DNA from: Ceratotherium simum simum
Taxonomy: Eukaryota; Chordata; Mammalia; Perissodactyla; Rhinocerotidae
Assembly (NCBI RefSeq): GCF_000283155.1
Contig: NW_004454265.1
Location: forward strand, 3,807,066 to 3,871,065
DNA length: 64,000 nt
Reading direction: 5' to 3'
In this document: piece by piece, positions 41,930 through 56,355 of the stretch
Position numbering within the stretch: the stretch's first letter is position 1
Layout: every line of letters begins with the position of its first letter
The notes under the pieces: model-generated
The model's input: the letters and a program-made list of their open reading frames with translations, nothing else
What the model was told of the DNA's origin: nothing
Databases searched by the model: none
Position numbers and translations under genes: made by a program

Positions 41930-42412
41930 GCAATCAACAAAGTCCAGACTATGGGAAATCCTATAGGCAGTTTCTGCAATGGGAAAACTGCAGGAAAACA
42001 CAAAAAAGAAATAGGAGACCCTACGGATTAAAAGAAACTTCAGAACGGATCAACCAATCACAATATATGAATCTTTTTTTGGATCCTGAATCAAACAAAA
42101 CAAAACAAAGCATTCATGAGACAATCAGAGAAATAAGAACACCAAATAGAATTATTGTTAACTCTTTAAAGTGTGATCATGGTATCGTGGCTAGATTTAA
42201 AAAACCTTTGAGATACATACTGAAATGTTTACAGATAAAATGATACGATGACTGGGATCTGCTTGAAGAAAATGGTGGGAGAGGGGTGGGGGTGTGGTAG
42301 AGATTATTCACAAATTTATAACAGTTGAAGCTGAGTGATGGTACATGGGCATTCATTACTCTATTCTCTCTACTTCTGTATATGTTCGAAATTTTCCATA
42401 ATAAATAGTTTT
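41930..42412 (+). repeat. Old L1 3' UTR
   Basis: TGCAATGGGAAAACTGCAGG, TTTTTGGATCCTGAATCAAA, GAGACAATCAGAGAAAT, GTGATCATGGTATCGTGG, AAGCTGAGTGATGGTACATG and TTTTCCATAATAAATAGTTT follow in the order of an ancient L1 3' UTR. Confidence 0.75.
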
Positions 42413-42990
42413 TAAATTTCCATCTTTTTGGTCCCTCCTGATCTCCTTTGCTGAATTCTCCTCTTAAACCAGACCATTAAATGTTGGATTTCAGGAGAGA
42501 TCTGCCTGCTGCCCTCTTTTCTTTTTCATTCTTTAAATTCTCATAAGTAATCTTAGCCATACTCATGGCCTCAACCACTCCTAAAGGCTGATAATTCCCT
42601 CAGTGGCTTTCCCTCAATGTCTAGGACTTCTCCTAATTTCACACCTGTATATCCCACTCCCTGCTGAACCTCACGAACTGGACAGATAAAGGTAATGAAA
42701 ATTCAATAAATCCAAATTGTCAGACAGCTTAATCACCATCCCTACACACAAAAAATCTACCACCAGTAGAACCTTGGTCTACACAGATACCAAATGTGGG
42801 CTTACCCTGCTGCCACCAGACACAAACTCAAGCCCTGCCAGCCTTTCCTGGGATACACACAATATCAAAATTAAAAAAAGGAAAAACACTATTTGATAAT
42901 ATAAGCCAGTTCTGGAAGTCTGAGTTTATGAGAATGATTACATACTCACTCCCAGGAGAAAAGGGAAATACATGTGAAGAAAAAATAAGA
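42413..42990. other. Intronic DNA, nothing recognised
   Basis: No repeat or exon that I can support between the L1 end and the next SINE. Confidence 0.5.
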
Positions 42991-43185
42991 TTTTTTTTTT
43001 TTTTAATGAGGAAGATTGGCCCTGGGCTAACATCTGTGCCCATCTTCTTCCACTTTATATGGGATGCCACCACAGCATGGCTCGACAAGCGGTGCACTGG
43101 TCCGCACCCGGGATCCAAACCTGCGAACCCTGGGCCACCGAAGTAGAGCGCGTGAACTTAACCACTACACCACCAGGCCAGCCCC
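42991..43185 (-). repeat. ERE-type SINE
   Basis: T run, ATGAGGAAGATTGGCCCTGG, TATGGGATGCCACCACAGC, ending CACCAGGCCAGCCCC. The flanking repeats are too poor to call. Confidence 0.93.
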
Positions 43186-43529
43186 AAAGAGGATCTTTTT
43201 TTAAAAGACCATTGTCTATATAGATGCAAGAAGTCTATTAATTAATTAATCGATCACATAATTTTATCATTCATCCTATGTTTGAATATCTTTGCAGATG
43301 TGGATTATTCGACTCTCTAAGCAGACCATATTTGGATTATGCTGTTTTAAGTTGATTCTTATATTGAATCCAAATATCTATGCCTGTTACTTCTACCTTT
43401 TTATCTTAGCCACAGAATTTAGAATCAAAACTGTCATCAAGGAACTTTGTCCGTTTTGTTCATTGCTGTATCCCCAGTGCCTCACACCTGGCACAAGAGA
43501 GACACTTAAAAAATATTTAAAATATGAAT

Positions 43530-43741
43530 AACAGCTACCATTTAGTGAAGGCTTACTCTGTGTCAGGCAGTATGCTAAGATATTTCCACACACTATTTTT
43601 TCAATCCTGCCAATAAACATGAGGTTATTGTTATTATCACCATTTTAAACATAAGAACTGAGGCTTATAGAGCCTTGGTAACCTGTCCAAGATCACAGAA
43701 CCAGAAATCAAACCCAGGTCTGATTCCAAAGCTCTCATTCT
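43530..43741 (-). repeat. MIR SINE, part 1 (split by L1)
   Basis: Reverse MIR: TAGTGAAGGCTTACTCTGTG, GGCAGTATGCTAAG, then GAACTGAGGCTTATAGAGCC and CAAACCCAGGTCTGATTCC. The expected final segment CTTAACCACTAC is found after the L1, at about 49651-49668. Confidence 0.85.
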
Positions 43742-46455
43742 ATTTTTTTTTTTTTTTTCTATTGAGGTCACTTTGGTTTATAACATTTTATAAATTTCAG
43801 TTGTACATCATTATATTTCGACTTCTGTATAGATTGCATTGTGCTCATCACCAATAGTCTAGTTTTTATCCATCACCATACACATGTGCCCCTTTACTCC
43901 TTTCACCCTCCCTCCACCCCCTTCCCCTCTGGTAACCACTAATCTGTTCTCTTTATCCATGTGTTTGTTTATCTTCCACATGAGTGAAGTCATATGGTAA
44001 TCGTCTTTCTCCCTATGACTTATTTCGCTTAGCATAATACTCTCAAGGTCCATCCACGTTGTCACAGATGGCACGATTTTGTCTTTTTTATGGTTGAGTA
44101 GTATTCCATTGTATATGTATACCATCACATCTTCTTTATCCATTCTTCCATTGATGGGCACTTAGTTGCTTCCACATCTTGGCTATTGTGAATAATGCTG
44201 CAATGAACGTAGCGGTGCACATGTCTTTTTAAATTAGTGTTGGCATGTTCTTTGAATAAATACCCAGAAGTGGAATAGCTGGATCATATGGTATTTCTAT
44301 TTTTAATTTTTTGAGGAATCTCCACACTGTTTTCCATAGTGGCCGCACCAATTTATATTCCAGCAGTGTATGAGAATTCCCTTTCCCCACATCCTCTCCA
44401 ACACTTGTTATTTATGTCTGGTTAATTATAGCCATTCTAATTGGTGTGAGGTGATATCTCATTGTAGTTTTGATTTGCATTTCCCTAAAACTTAGTGAAG
44501 TTGAACATCTTTTCATGTGCCTGTTGACCATCTGTATATCTTCTTTGGAAAAATGTCTGTTCATATCCTCTGCCTATTTTTTGATCAAGTTGTTAGTTTT
44601 TGTGTTGTTGAGTTGTATGAATTCTTTATCTATTTTGGATATTAACCCCTTACTGGATATATGATTTGCAAATATCTTCTCCCAGTTGGTGGGTTGTTTT
44701 TTAGTTTTGTTGATCGTTTCCTTTACCATGCAGAAGACTTTTAGTTTGATGTAGTCCCATTTGTTTATTTTTTCTTTTGTTTCCCTTGCCTGAGGAGATA
44801 TGATATTCAAAAAGATACTGCTAAGACCTATGCCAAAGAGTATACTGCCTATGTTTTCTTCTAGAAGTTTTATGGTCTCAGGTCTTCAATTCAAGTCTTT
44901 AAGCCATTTTGAGTTAATTTTTGTGTATGCTATAAGATAATGGTCTACTTTCATTCTTTTGCATGTGGCTGTCCAGTTTTCCAAACACCACCTATTAAAA
45001 AGACTTTCCTTTCTCCCTTGTATGGTCTTGGCTCCTTTTTTGAAGATTAGCTGTCAACAGACGTGTGGGTTTATTTCTGGGCTCTTGATTCTGTTCTGTT
45101 GATTTGTGTCTGTTTTTGTGGCAGTACCATGCTGTTTTGATTACTATAGCTTTGTGGTATATTTTGAAATCAGGGTGTGTGACACCTCCAGCTTTATTCT
45201 TTTTTCTCAGGATTCCTTTGGCTGTTTGGGGTCTTTTGCTGTTCCATATAAATTTTAGGACTCTGTTCTATTTCTATGAAAAATGTAATTGGGGCTTTGA
45301 TAGGGATTTCACTGAATTTGTAGATTGCTTTAGGGAGTATGGACATTTAAACTATGTTAATTCCTTCCAATTTATGAGCATGGAATATCCGTCCATTTCC
45401 TTGTCTTGATTTCTTTCAACAATGTCTTATAGTTTTCAGTGTATAGGTCTTTCACCTCTTTAATTAAATTTATTCCTAGGTATTTTATTCCTTTTGTTGC
45501 AATTGTAAGTGGGATTGTATTCTTGATTTCTCTTTCTGCTAGTTCATTATTAGTGTATAGAAATGCGATGGATTTTTGTATGTTGATTATATACCCTGCA
45601 ACTTGACTGTATTTGTTAATTATTTCTAATAGTTTTTTGGTGGATTCTTTAGAGGGTTCTATATATAGAATCATGTCATCCACAAATAGTGACAGTTTTA
45701 CTTCTTCCTTTCCAATTTGGATCTCTTTTATTTCATTTTCTTGCCTAATTGTTCTGGCTAAAACTTCCAATACTATGTTAAGAGTGGCAGAAGTGGGCAT
45801 CCTTGTCTTGTTCCTGTTCTTAGAGGGGTAGCTTTCAGTGTTTTACCATTGAGTATGATGTTAGCTGTGGGTGTGTCATATATGGCCTTCATTATGTTGA
45901 GGTACTTTCCTTCTATACCCATTTTATTGAGAGTTTTTATCATAAATGGATGCTGTATCTTGTCAAATGCTTTTTCTGCATCCATTGAGACGACCATGTG
46001 ATTTTTATTCTTCATTTTGTTAATGTGGTGTATCACATCGACTGATTTGCAGATGCTGAGCCATCCCTGCATCCCTGCTATAAATCCCCCTTGATCATGG
46101 TATATGATTACTTTAATGTATTGTTGTATGTGATTTGCTAATATTTTGTTGAGGATTTTTGCATCCGTGTTCATGAGCAATATTGGCCTGTAATTTCCTT
46201 TTATTCCTGTTATCCCTGTCTGGTTTTGGTATCAGGGTAATGTTGGTCTCGTAGAATGAGTTAGAAAGCATCCCCTCCTCTTCAATTATTTGGAAGAGTT
46301 TGAGAAGGACAGGTATTAAAACTTCTTTGAATGATTGGTAGAATTCACCAAGGAAGCCCTCTGGTCCTAGACATTTGCTTAGGGGGAAGTTTTTGATTAC
46401 TGTTTTGATCTCCTTACTATTGATCTGTCCATTCAGATTCTCTATGTCTTCTTCT

Positions 46456-46758
46456 TTATTTTTTTTTTTTTGTGAGGAAGATCAGCCCTGAGCTAACATC
46501 CATGCTAATCCTCCTCTTTTTGCTGAGGAAGACTGGCTCTGAGCTAACATCTATTGCCAATCCTCCTCCATTTTTTTTTTCCCAAAGCCCCAGTAGATAG
46601 TTGTATGTCATAGTTGCACATCCTTCTAGTTGCTGTATGTGGGACGCAGCCTCAGCATGGCTGGAGAAGCGGTGCATCGGTGCGCGCCCAAGATCCGAAC
46701 CCCGGCCACCAGTAGCGGAGCATGCGCACTTAACCGCTAAGCCACGGGGCCAGCCCTC
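46456..46758 (-). repeat. ERE-type SINE nested in L1
   Basis: T run, tail modules, CCCAAAGCCCCAGTAGATAG, ending GCCACGGGGCCAGCCC. TCTATGTCTTCTT (from 46441) and TCTCTGTCTTCTT (46759-46771) are near-identical target copies; L1 ORF2 sequence resumes on the other side. Confidence 0.95.
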
Positions 46759-47177
46759 TCTCTGTCTTCTTGATTCAATTTTGGAAGGTTGTATAATTCT
46801 AAGAATTTATCCATTTCTTCTAGATTATCCAATTTGTTGGAATATAGCTTTTCATGGTATTCTCTTATAATCCTTCATATTTCTCTGGTATTCATTGTAA
46901 TTTCTCCTCTTTCATTTCTGATTTTATTTGAGCCCTCTTGTTTTCTCGGTGAATCTAGCTAGAGGTTTGTCAATTTTGTTTATCTTTTCAAAGAACCAAC
47001 TCTTAGTTTCATTGATCCTTTCTATTGTCTTTTTAGTCTCTATTTCATTTATTTTCACGCTTTTATTATTTTCTTCCTTCTGACTTTGGGCTTCATTTGT
47101 TCTTATTTTTCTAGTTCTTTTAGGTATAGTGTTAGATTGTTTATTTGATATTTTTCTTGTTTCTTAAGATAGGCCTG

Positions 47178-47373
47178 GGGGGCCAGACCTGTGGCATAGT
47201 GGTTAAGTTTGGCACGCTTCGCTTCAGCAACTGGGGTTCAAGGGGTTTGGATCTGGGCACAGACCTACACCACTCGCCAGTCATGCTATGGTTGCGACCC
47301 ACATACAAAATAGAGGAAGATTGGCACAGATGTTAGCTCAGGCCTATCTTCCTCAGCAAAAAAAAAAAAAAAA
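47178..47373 (+). repeat. ERE-type SINE nested in L1, 12-bp target duplication
   Basis: GGGGGCCAGACCTGTGGCAT head and A run at the end. AAGATAGGCCTG is at 47166-47177 and 47374-47385. Opposite strand to the L1. Confidence 0.95.
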
Positions 47374-48088
47374 AAGATAGGCCTGTATTGCTATATACTT
47401 CCCCTTTACTGCCGATTTTGCTGCATCTCATAAGTTTTGGTATGTTGTGTTTTCATTTTCATTTGTCTCCAGGTACTTTTTGATTTCTCCTTTGATTTCT
47501 TCATCGATCCAATGGTTGTTCAGTAGCATGTTGTTTAGTCTCCACATATTTATGAACTTTCCAGCTCTCTTCTTGTAGTTGATTTCTACCATTGTGGTCA
47601 GAAAAGATGCTTGATATGAATTCAATCTTCTTAAATTTATTGAGACTTGTTTTGCTTCCCAACATATGGTCTATCTTTGAGAATGTTCCATGTACTCTTG
47701 AGAAGAATGGGTATTTTGCTGCTTTGGAATGGAATGTTCTATACATATCTATTAAGTTCACCTGGTCCAGTGTTTCATTTAAGGCCAATGTTTCCTTGTT
47801 GACTTTCTGTCTGGATGATCTATTCATTGTTGTAAGTGGGGTGTTAAAGTCCCCTACTATTATTGTGTTGCTATCAATTTCTCTCTTTAGGTCTATTAAT
47901 AGCTGCTTTATATACTTTGGTGCTCCTATGTTAGATGCACATATATTAATAAGTGTTACTTCTTCTTGGGGGAATCTCCCTTTTATTATTATAGAATGTC
48001 CATCTTTGTCTTTTGTTATCTTTTTTGGCTTGAAGTCTGTTTTGTCTGATATAATTATGTCTACACCTGCTTTCTTTTGTTTGCCATG

Positions 48089-48323
48089 GGCTGGCCCCGT
48101 GGCATAGTGGTTAAGTGCGTGCACTCCACTGCTGGCGGCCCAGGTTCAGATCCCGGGTGCGCACTGAGGCACCACTTGTCAGGCCATGCTGTTGCGACAT
48201 CCCATATAAAGTGGAGGAAGACAGGCACAGATGTTAGCCCAGCGCCAGTCTTCCTCAGCAAAAAGAGGAGGATTGGCATGGATGTTAGCTCAGGGCTGAT
48301 CTTCCTCACAAAAAAAAAAAAAA
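48089..48323 (+). repeat. ERE-type SINE at L1 deletion junction
   Basis: GGGCTGGCCCCGTGGCATAG head, GAGGAGGATTGGCATGG module and A run. L1 endonuclease sequence lies on one side and ORF1 N-terminal sequence on the other. No target duplication is seen. Confidence 0.93.
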
Positions 48324-48999
48324 TTTTATTCCTGAGGTCATTGAACTGTCTCTCTGAGTTTTCTTGTAACTCACTGAGTTTCTTCATGTCAGCTATTTTG
48401 AATTCTCTGTCAGTTAGATCGCAATCTTCTGTGACTTCAAGTTTGGTCTTGGGAGAGTGGTCATTTTTTTTGTGTTCTACCATGTTACTATAGTTCTTCG
48501 TGGTGTTTGATGAGTTGATCCTCTGCTGGTGCATTTGTGGTAGTAATCCCCTTTCTTATTTGGGTAAGGCTTTGTTTACTTTGATTCTGAGCTGCTTCTG
48601 GTAGTATTTGAGAGCCTGCACTTTCCACCCTCCACGGCCTCTGCCAGAGGCATCTCAGTGCCCTCTTGTGCTGCTTGTGCCTCCAAGGTTGCTGCTGCCT
48701 TGCTGCTTACGATGTCACTGCAGTCGTAGGTGTTGCCACCAGGGTCACCACATTGGGAGCACTTCTGCTGCTTCCGGGGTTGCCTCAGTCTCATGTTCTC
48801 CCACTGCTCTCTGTGGGCTCAGGTGCTGCTGCCACCTGCACCACCTTCACTGCTGCTCCCGGGTTATCTGAGGGGTGCTGGCAGTACTGCTGCCAGGGGT
48901 TCTGGGTTTATGGGTGTTGCTGCACTGACAGGGTCCCAGGGTCTTGTATGCGGCCCCTGCTGTTGGTAGGGCTGATTTGGGAGTGCCACCAATGGAGGC

Positions 49000-49420
49000 T
49001 GGGTTACAGGTACTGCTGTGGCTCCTGAAGCCTCAGGTCACAGGTGCCACCTGCTACTGCTGGGGGAGGGGCAGAGGCTGAGCCATGAACATCACTGCTA
49101 CTCCTGCAGCCTCTGGTTTCTGGCTCCGATGCACTTTTTGAAACCTCAGGTCAGGGCACCACCATCCCTGCCAGAATATCTCTGTTTTAGATGCAGCTCC
49201 TGCTGTTGGAAAGACTGGGGTTGGAGTTGCTGCTGCCTGGAGGGGCTGGGTTGCTGGCACCACGGTGTTTCCTGAAGTCTCAGGTCGTGGGTGCCACCCA
49301 CCACCCCTGGGGGAGGAGCAGAGGCTAAGCCACAAGTGCCATTGCTGCTCCTACAGCCTCTGGTTCCCAGCACCGGTGTGCTTTTAGAAACCTCAGGGCA
49401 GGGCACCACCACCACTGCTG
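49000..49420. repeat. Two-unit tandem repeat in L1 5' UTR
   Basis: A unit of about 245-249 bp is repeated. CCTGAAGCCTCAGGTCACAG near 49023 matches CCTGAAGTCTCAGGTCGTGG near 49270. CTGCAGCCTCTGGTTTCTGG near 49105 matches CTACAGCCTCTGGTTCCCAG near 49351. Confidence 0.85.
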
Positions 49421-49668
49421 GGGGTATCTGTGTTTTGGATCACCACCGCACCCCTAGTTCCACTGCCTCCCAGAGGTCCGGTCCACCACCTTCAGATGAT
49501 AGATGCATGCTTCTCTCAGGTGTTCTGCTGTGCTGTGCAGGGAGTCTTTTGCTGGTGAGTGGATTTCCAACTGGTTGTAACTTAGAGGGGAGAGACAAAG
49601 GGAACGACTCACTCCACCATGATGCTGATGTCACCTCCAAAGGTGCCCCCATTCTTAACCACTACATT

Positions 49669-50035
49669 CTTAACCACGACATTTGCCCTTTTCCCATTCA
49701 ACAGCCCTTTCGAACAAGTACATTTAAAATGACTAGACATTTCACCAAAAGGCTGTTTGTTGTTTTCTAAGCAGATCTCCATGTAATATCTAAATACACC
49801 TGGTATGGCAGACACTCAATAAATATCTGCTGAATGAATGAATATGCAATAGGAACAAATATTCCAAATGGTTCCAGAAATACATATCTGTAGAATTTGG
49901 AAATGAAAGCAATACATAAAAGTTTCCTAAGAGTTTCTTAGCAGTTATAATTACTTCTTTTGATTATTTGAAGTTATTTCTTATCTAGCCCTTGATATTT
50001 ATGCTAAAAGAAATGGGAAACTATAGGTTTCATTT
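49669..50035. other. Intronic DNA with an L2 3' end
   Basis: CCTGGTATGGCAGACACTC followed by AATAAATATCTGCTGAATGA near 49798-49840 is an L2 3' end on +. Nothing else recognised. Confidence 0.6.
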
Positions 50036-50039
50036 AAGT

Positions 50040-50520
50040 GAGTCAGAGGCCAAGAGTGACATGATCAGATTTCCATTGTGAAAAGACCATTATGACTACA
50101 GTGTGAAGAACGGATGAGTGAGGGACAGAGTAGATGTAGAGAGATCAGTGATGATGTTATACCAAGAAAAACTTCGATCAGCTTAGACAAGTAGTGAAGT
50201 AGATGAGTGTCAGAGGTATTTGGGAAGGAAAATGGCTGGTAATTGGGGTGGGGGGGAAGGAGGGTAAGGAAAATATCAAAAGTAACTCCTAAATTTCCAG
50301 CTTTGTGTAGACTGAAAAGATAAGATAGATTACTCTGGAAGAGGACCAAGTTTATGAAGGAATACATATAAATTGGAACTCAAACATATGAAACATCCAA
50401 TGAAAATGTTTAGTAGGCAGGTGGATAATTGGGTTCTGGAAGCAAATATGGGCAGAGGGTTAGAAAAGAAATGCATACTTGGAAGTCTTAAGTGTGTAAA
50501 CAGTAATCAGAATCCTGGAA
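50040..50520 (-). repeat. L2 LINE fragment
   Basis: Antisense L2 landmarks: AGTGACATGATCAGATTTCC, AAGACCATTATGACTACAGT, GTAACTCCTAAATTTCCAG and TTTAGTAGGCAGGTGGATAA. Confidence 0.65.
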
Positions 50521-52439
50521 CAATGCTCCTGGATCTTTACCATCTTATCAGGTAGACATAGAGGTCTACCAGTACTTTACCAACCCATTGCTTTATAGTT
50601 TAGATGAGAAGCAAGAAGCATAGGAAAAGGAGATGCCAGGTAGACAGGAAGAATGGAAGAGCACCCACTGCTCATTCCCTTTCCCCATTACATCCTCTTT
50701 CCCCTTCTTGTTTTGCTTCTCCCTGAGATCTAACATCTTAAGGTAAGGTCATTTGCCGAAAATTGGAGGTGACGGGATGCAAGCAGCAGCATATAGGGAT
50801 AATAGGGAAGATCTGAAGTTACAGCAGAGAGTAAATATGGTCACATGCCATCAGCCTCAAAGGATTGGAGATTTTGTAAGAGAAGTACAGAGGGGGGAGG
50901 TGAAAAGGACACCAACTCTACTCACATCTAGATCCTAAGGAATGTGGAGTTGGAAAGAATAAATTAACCCCATTTGAGATGACTGATAGAGAGGGAGCCT
51001 CCTCTGGCAAGACGTAATTTTCACTTAGGTAAAGGAGGTACAAGAAATGTTCAGAGGGCTGTATTATAGGCCATCAATAGAAGCCATCAGGGGCAAACCG
51101 CCTCATCTTCCTGCTATGACACCTACACATTGTATGTATCTACCCAGTGTTTGTAGAGGAGGAGCACTATGAGAGTATTGCACAAAGATTGAGAATATGA
51201 CTATTAAATACCTGCCATATATAAACAATATAAAATGCTTCTGTCCTTCAAGAAGTATATAATCTGAAACGGGAAAGATGATGTAAATATCTACAAAGAT
51301 AAATAATGAAAGAGATAAACGGCAATAAAACAATGTAAATAGTGGTACCAGTAGTAAATATTTAATTGCTTGATAATACTAGAAAATTCAGGGCTTCTTT
51401 GATATTAGAAGGTTCCAGTTCAAATCCTAGCTCTGCCACGTACTTATAAATAAGCCTCAACTGTCTCATTTGTGAAATGCTGTGATGACCAAATGAGATG
51501 ACATATGGAAAGTGTTTAGCACAATTCCTGCACATGATAAGCACTCAATAAATAGAGGCTTTACTATTACTAATGACAATAAAATGGAATTCCTAACTAG
51601 GTTGTAAGCTTTTTAAGATAAAGATCATTAAAAAAGTGTTTGTTATATTGTACAGTGTTCAGACTGCTATATAAATAGTAGTGTCTAACATTTATCAACA
51701 TAAATATTTTCTCAAAAATATTGGTTGTAAATATGCTGTATTCTTCCCTCTTTCTCATGGAACTCATAGCTTGGTAATGGTATATACAACTTTCTATTAG
51801 TTATTTAATATAGAGTTTTAAAAATATTATTCATACTGTCTCTTTCCAAACTAGTTACTTTAAAATTTCTGAATCATGAATAAATTGAAGACAAGGACAA
51901 TGGCTTATTCTTGTTTATAAAACCAAACACATCTTTCATGATCCTTTGTACAGCTAAACAATGACAATGAATTTATGTAAATAAAGGAAAAAAACAGAAC
52001 GGCTGAATTGTATGAAGTGTATAGATCATTAGTGCATAAATTAAAGAGACTATAGTATGTCAATGACAAAATTAAGCATTTGCCATTCTTGTTACTTCTA
52101 TTCAAGGGAAAGACAGAAATAGGATATCTATAAAAATTCTAATCTAAGGGAATTATAAATAAGGGCCCTATAATTGGAAGATCCATGGGTTATACTTGAG
52201 CCCAGAGAGACACAGATGATGAAAGATATTTCGAACCTGGAAAAATCAGCATGTCGATTTTACAACATAGAAACTTCAGGTGTATATAAGCACTACAACC
52301 TTGTTCACTGAGAGAGACATATCTGAGAGAGTGAATACAGAAACCTAATACGTCATAGAGAAGAGCAGCATGCCACTCTGTCTCAGAAAGCAATCTGTCC
52401 CAAAGCCTCATGGAGAGGGGAGAGTTACTACTGACTACT
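50521..52439. other. Intronic DNA with a MIR
   Basis: About 51400-51560 is a MIR on + (AGTTCAAATCCTAGCTCTGC, CTCATTTGTGAAATGCTG, AAGCACTCAATAAATAGAGG). The rest is AT-rich and unclassified. Confidence 0.55.
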
Positions 52440-52930
52440 CCTCATTACAAATCCTTTCATCTTTCTTCCTTAGCATCACAAATCTCTCTTTGCTCTTCTC
52501 TCTGCTCGTCTGACTGCTTTATCTCAATCTTTCAGCAGATTTCTCTTCTTTCACCCATCCCATAAATGTAGTTAATGTCTTCTCACTCCATACGTACCCC
52601 AGGCAATTGCATCTATTCTCCAGGCTTTAACTACCATCCATTTGCTGATGACTCTTAAATCTACATCTCCAGTTGAAATTTCTCATGAGCTCCAGCTCTG
52701 TTAATCAACTACATATTATTACATATTTCTTCACTAATATCTCAAATCCAACATGCCTAAAACTGAACTCATTATATTCTCTTCCAAATCTGCTAACATT
52801 AGTACCACCATCTATCCAGTTACTGAAATCAGAAATTTGGGACACATCCTAGACTCTCTTTTCTTCTTTACACCCCAACTACCAATCAATTACAAGCAAG
52901 TTCAAAGAAGGTATAAATCTTTAATGGCAA
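52440..52930 (+). repeat. L2 LINE, ORF2 remnant
   Basis: Sense L2 with TGATGACTCTTAAATCTACA and CAACATGCCTAAAACTGAAC. The frame at 52753-52947 reads MPKTELIIFSSKS and NLGHILDSL, which match the L2 ORF2 motif MSKTELLIF...KNLGVILDS. Confidence 0.85.
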
Positions 52931-53077
52931 ACTATTCACAAATATAAACGTGAATAAATTTTTCTGTGATATTATGAAACTATTAAGTACAGTGGAAAAT
53001 GTAATTTACTAAGTGGTAGACAGAAGCATACATTAAGATCAATCAGGTTTTAGAATTGATGAAAAATATTTTTATTA

Positions 53078-53251
<174 letters not shown>

Positions 53252-53351
53252 CTAAAAAAAAATATTTGAAGTGGATAGTAACAAAAATAAATACAACAAA
53301 TTATGGTAAGAAAAACACACAAACATATACACATGAGTAAATATCATTTAC

Positions 53352-53441
53352 TTCACCAATCGCTGCGTAGGCTATTTCTGCAGTAGTCATATCTCGATTA
53401 GCAAGTGCCATAGCAGCTAGGCAAGCCCACATGGTTTGCTC
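53352..53441 (-). CDS. IFT80: IFT80 coding exon 5 of 8 in window
   Basis: A 90-nt phase 0-0 exon encodes [17 protein letters not shown] then [13 protein letters not shown], two helices of the TPR-like region. It is bounded by CACTTTAG and GTAAAT. Being a multiple of three, it could be skipped without a frameshift. Confidence 0.95.
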
Positions 53442-56219
<2,778 letters not shown>

Positions 56220-56355
56220 CAAGTTTGGTAATTTGTTCTTCCTTCCCAAATCGTTTCACTGAAGTGATAAAGAGATCTCTATTTTTATCAATGAAAGCAA
56301 TTTTTCTATCATTGGTAAGTCCCTTTTGATCCAGAGCAATTTCTAAAACTTCATT
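56220..56355 (-). CDS. IFT80: IFT80 coding exon 2 of 8 in window
   Basis: The 136-nt exon starts in phase 0 with [12 protein letters not shown] and ends with EEQITKL plus one base of a Gly codon, before GTAAAG. The acceptor is preceded by an AT-rich tract ending TTTTAG. The [19 protein letters not shown] segment has the beta-strand pattern of a WD40 blade. The intron upstream of it (56356-60084) contains two ERE SINEs. Confidence 0.94.

Larger units (their letters stand above)
43742..49636 (-). mobile_element. Near full-length L1 with internal deletion, sense to IFT80
   Basis: The sequence on + starts with a T run and 3' UTR. Antisense ORF2 follows: C-terminal region near 44574-44810, reverse transcriptase with DAEKAFDKI and the FVDD catalytic box (45372-46180), and endonuclease with VGDFNTPL, KIDHMLG and SDHNG (about 47501-48085). 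An ORF1 N-terminal stretch (48330-48560) and a GC-rich 5' UTR (48570-49636) complete it. The end of ORF1 and the ORF2 start are missing. CCAAAGCTCTCATTCT (43726-43741) and CCAAAGGTGCCCCCATTCT (49637-49655) look like an aged target duplication inside a MIR. Three SINEs interrupt it, and frames are broken. Confidence 0.9.

Noticed and set aside
49018..49420. A possible CRISPR-like or satellite array
   Set aside because: Only two diverged units are present, and they belong to an L1 promoter. No direct-repeat/spacer pattern exists in this mammalian window.
48608..49770. Several GC-rich open frames of 70-160 codons
   Set aside because: They lie in the 5' UTR of the L1 (antisense) and contain its tandem unit; no protein family is apparent.
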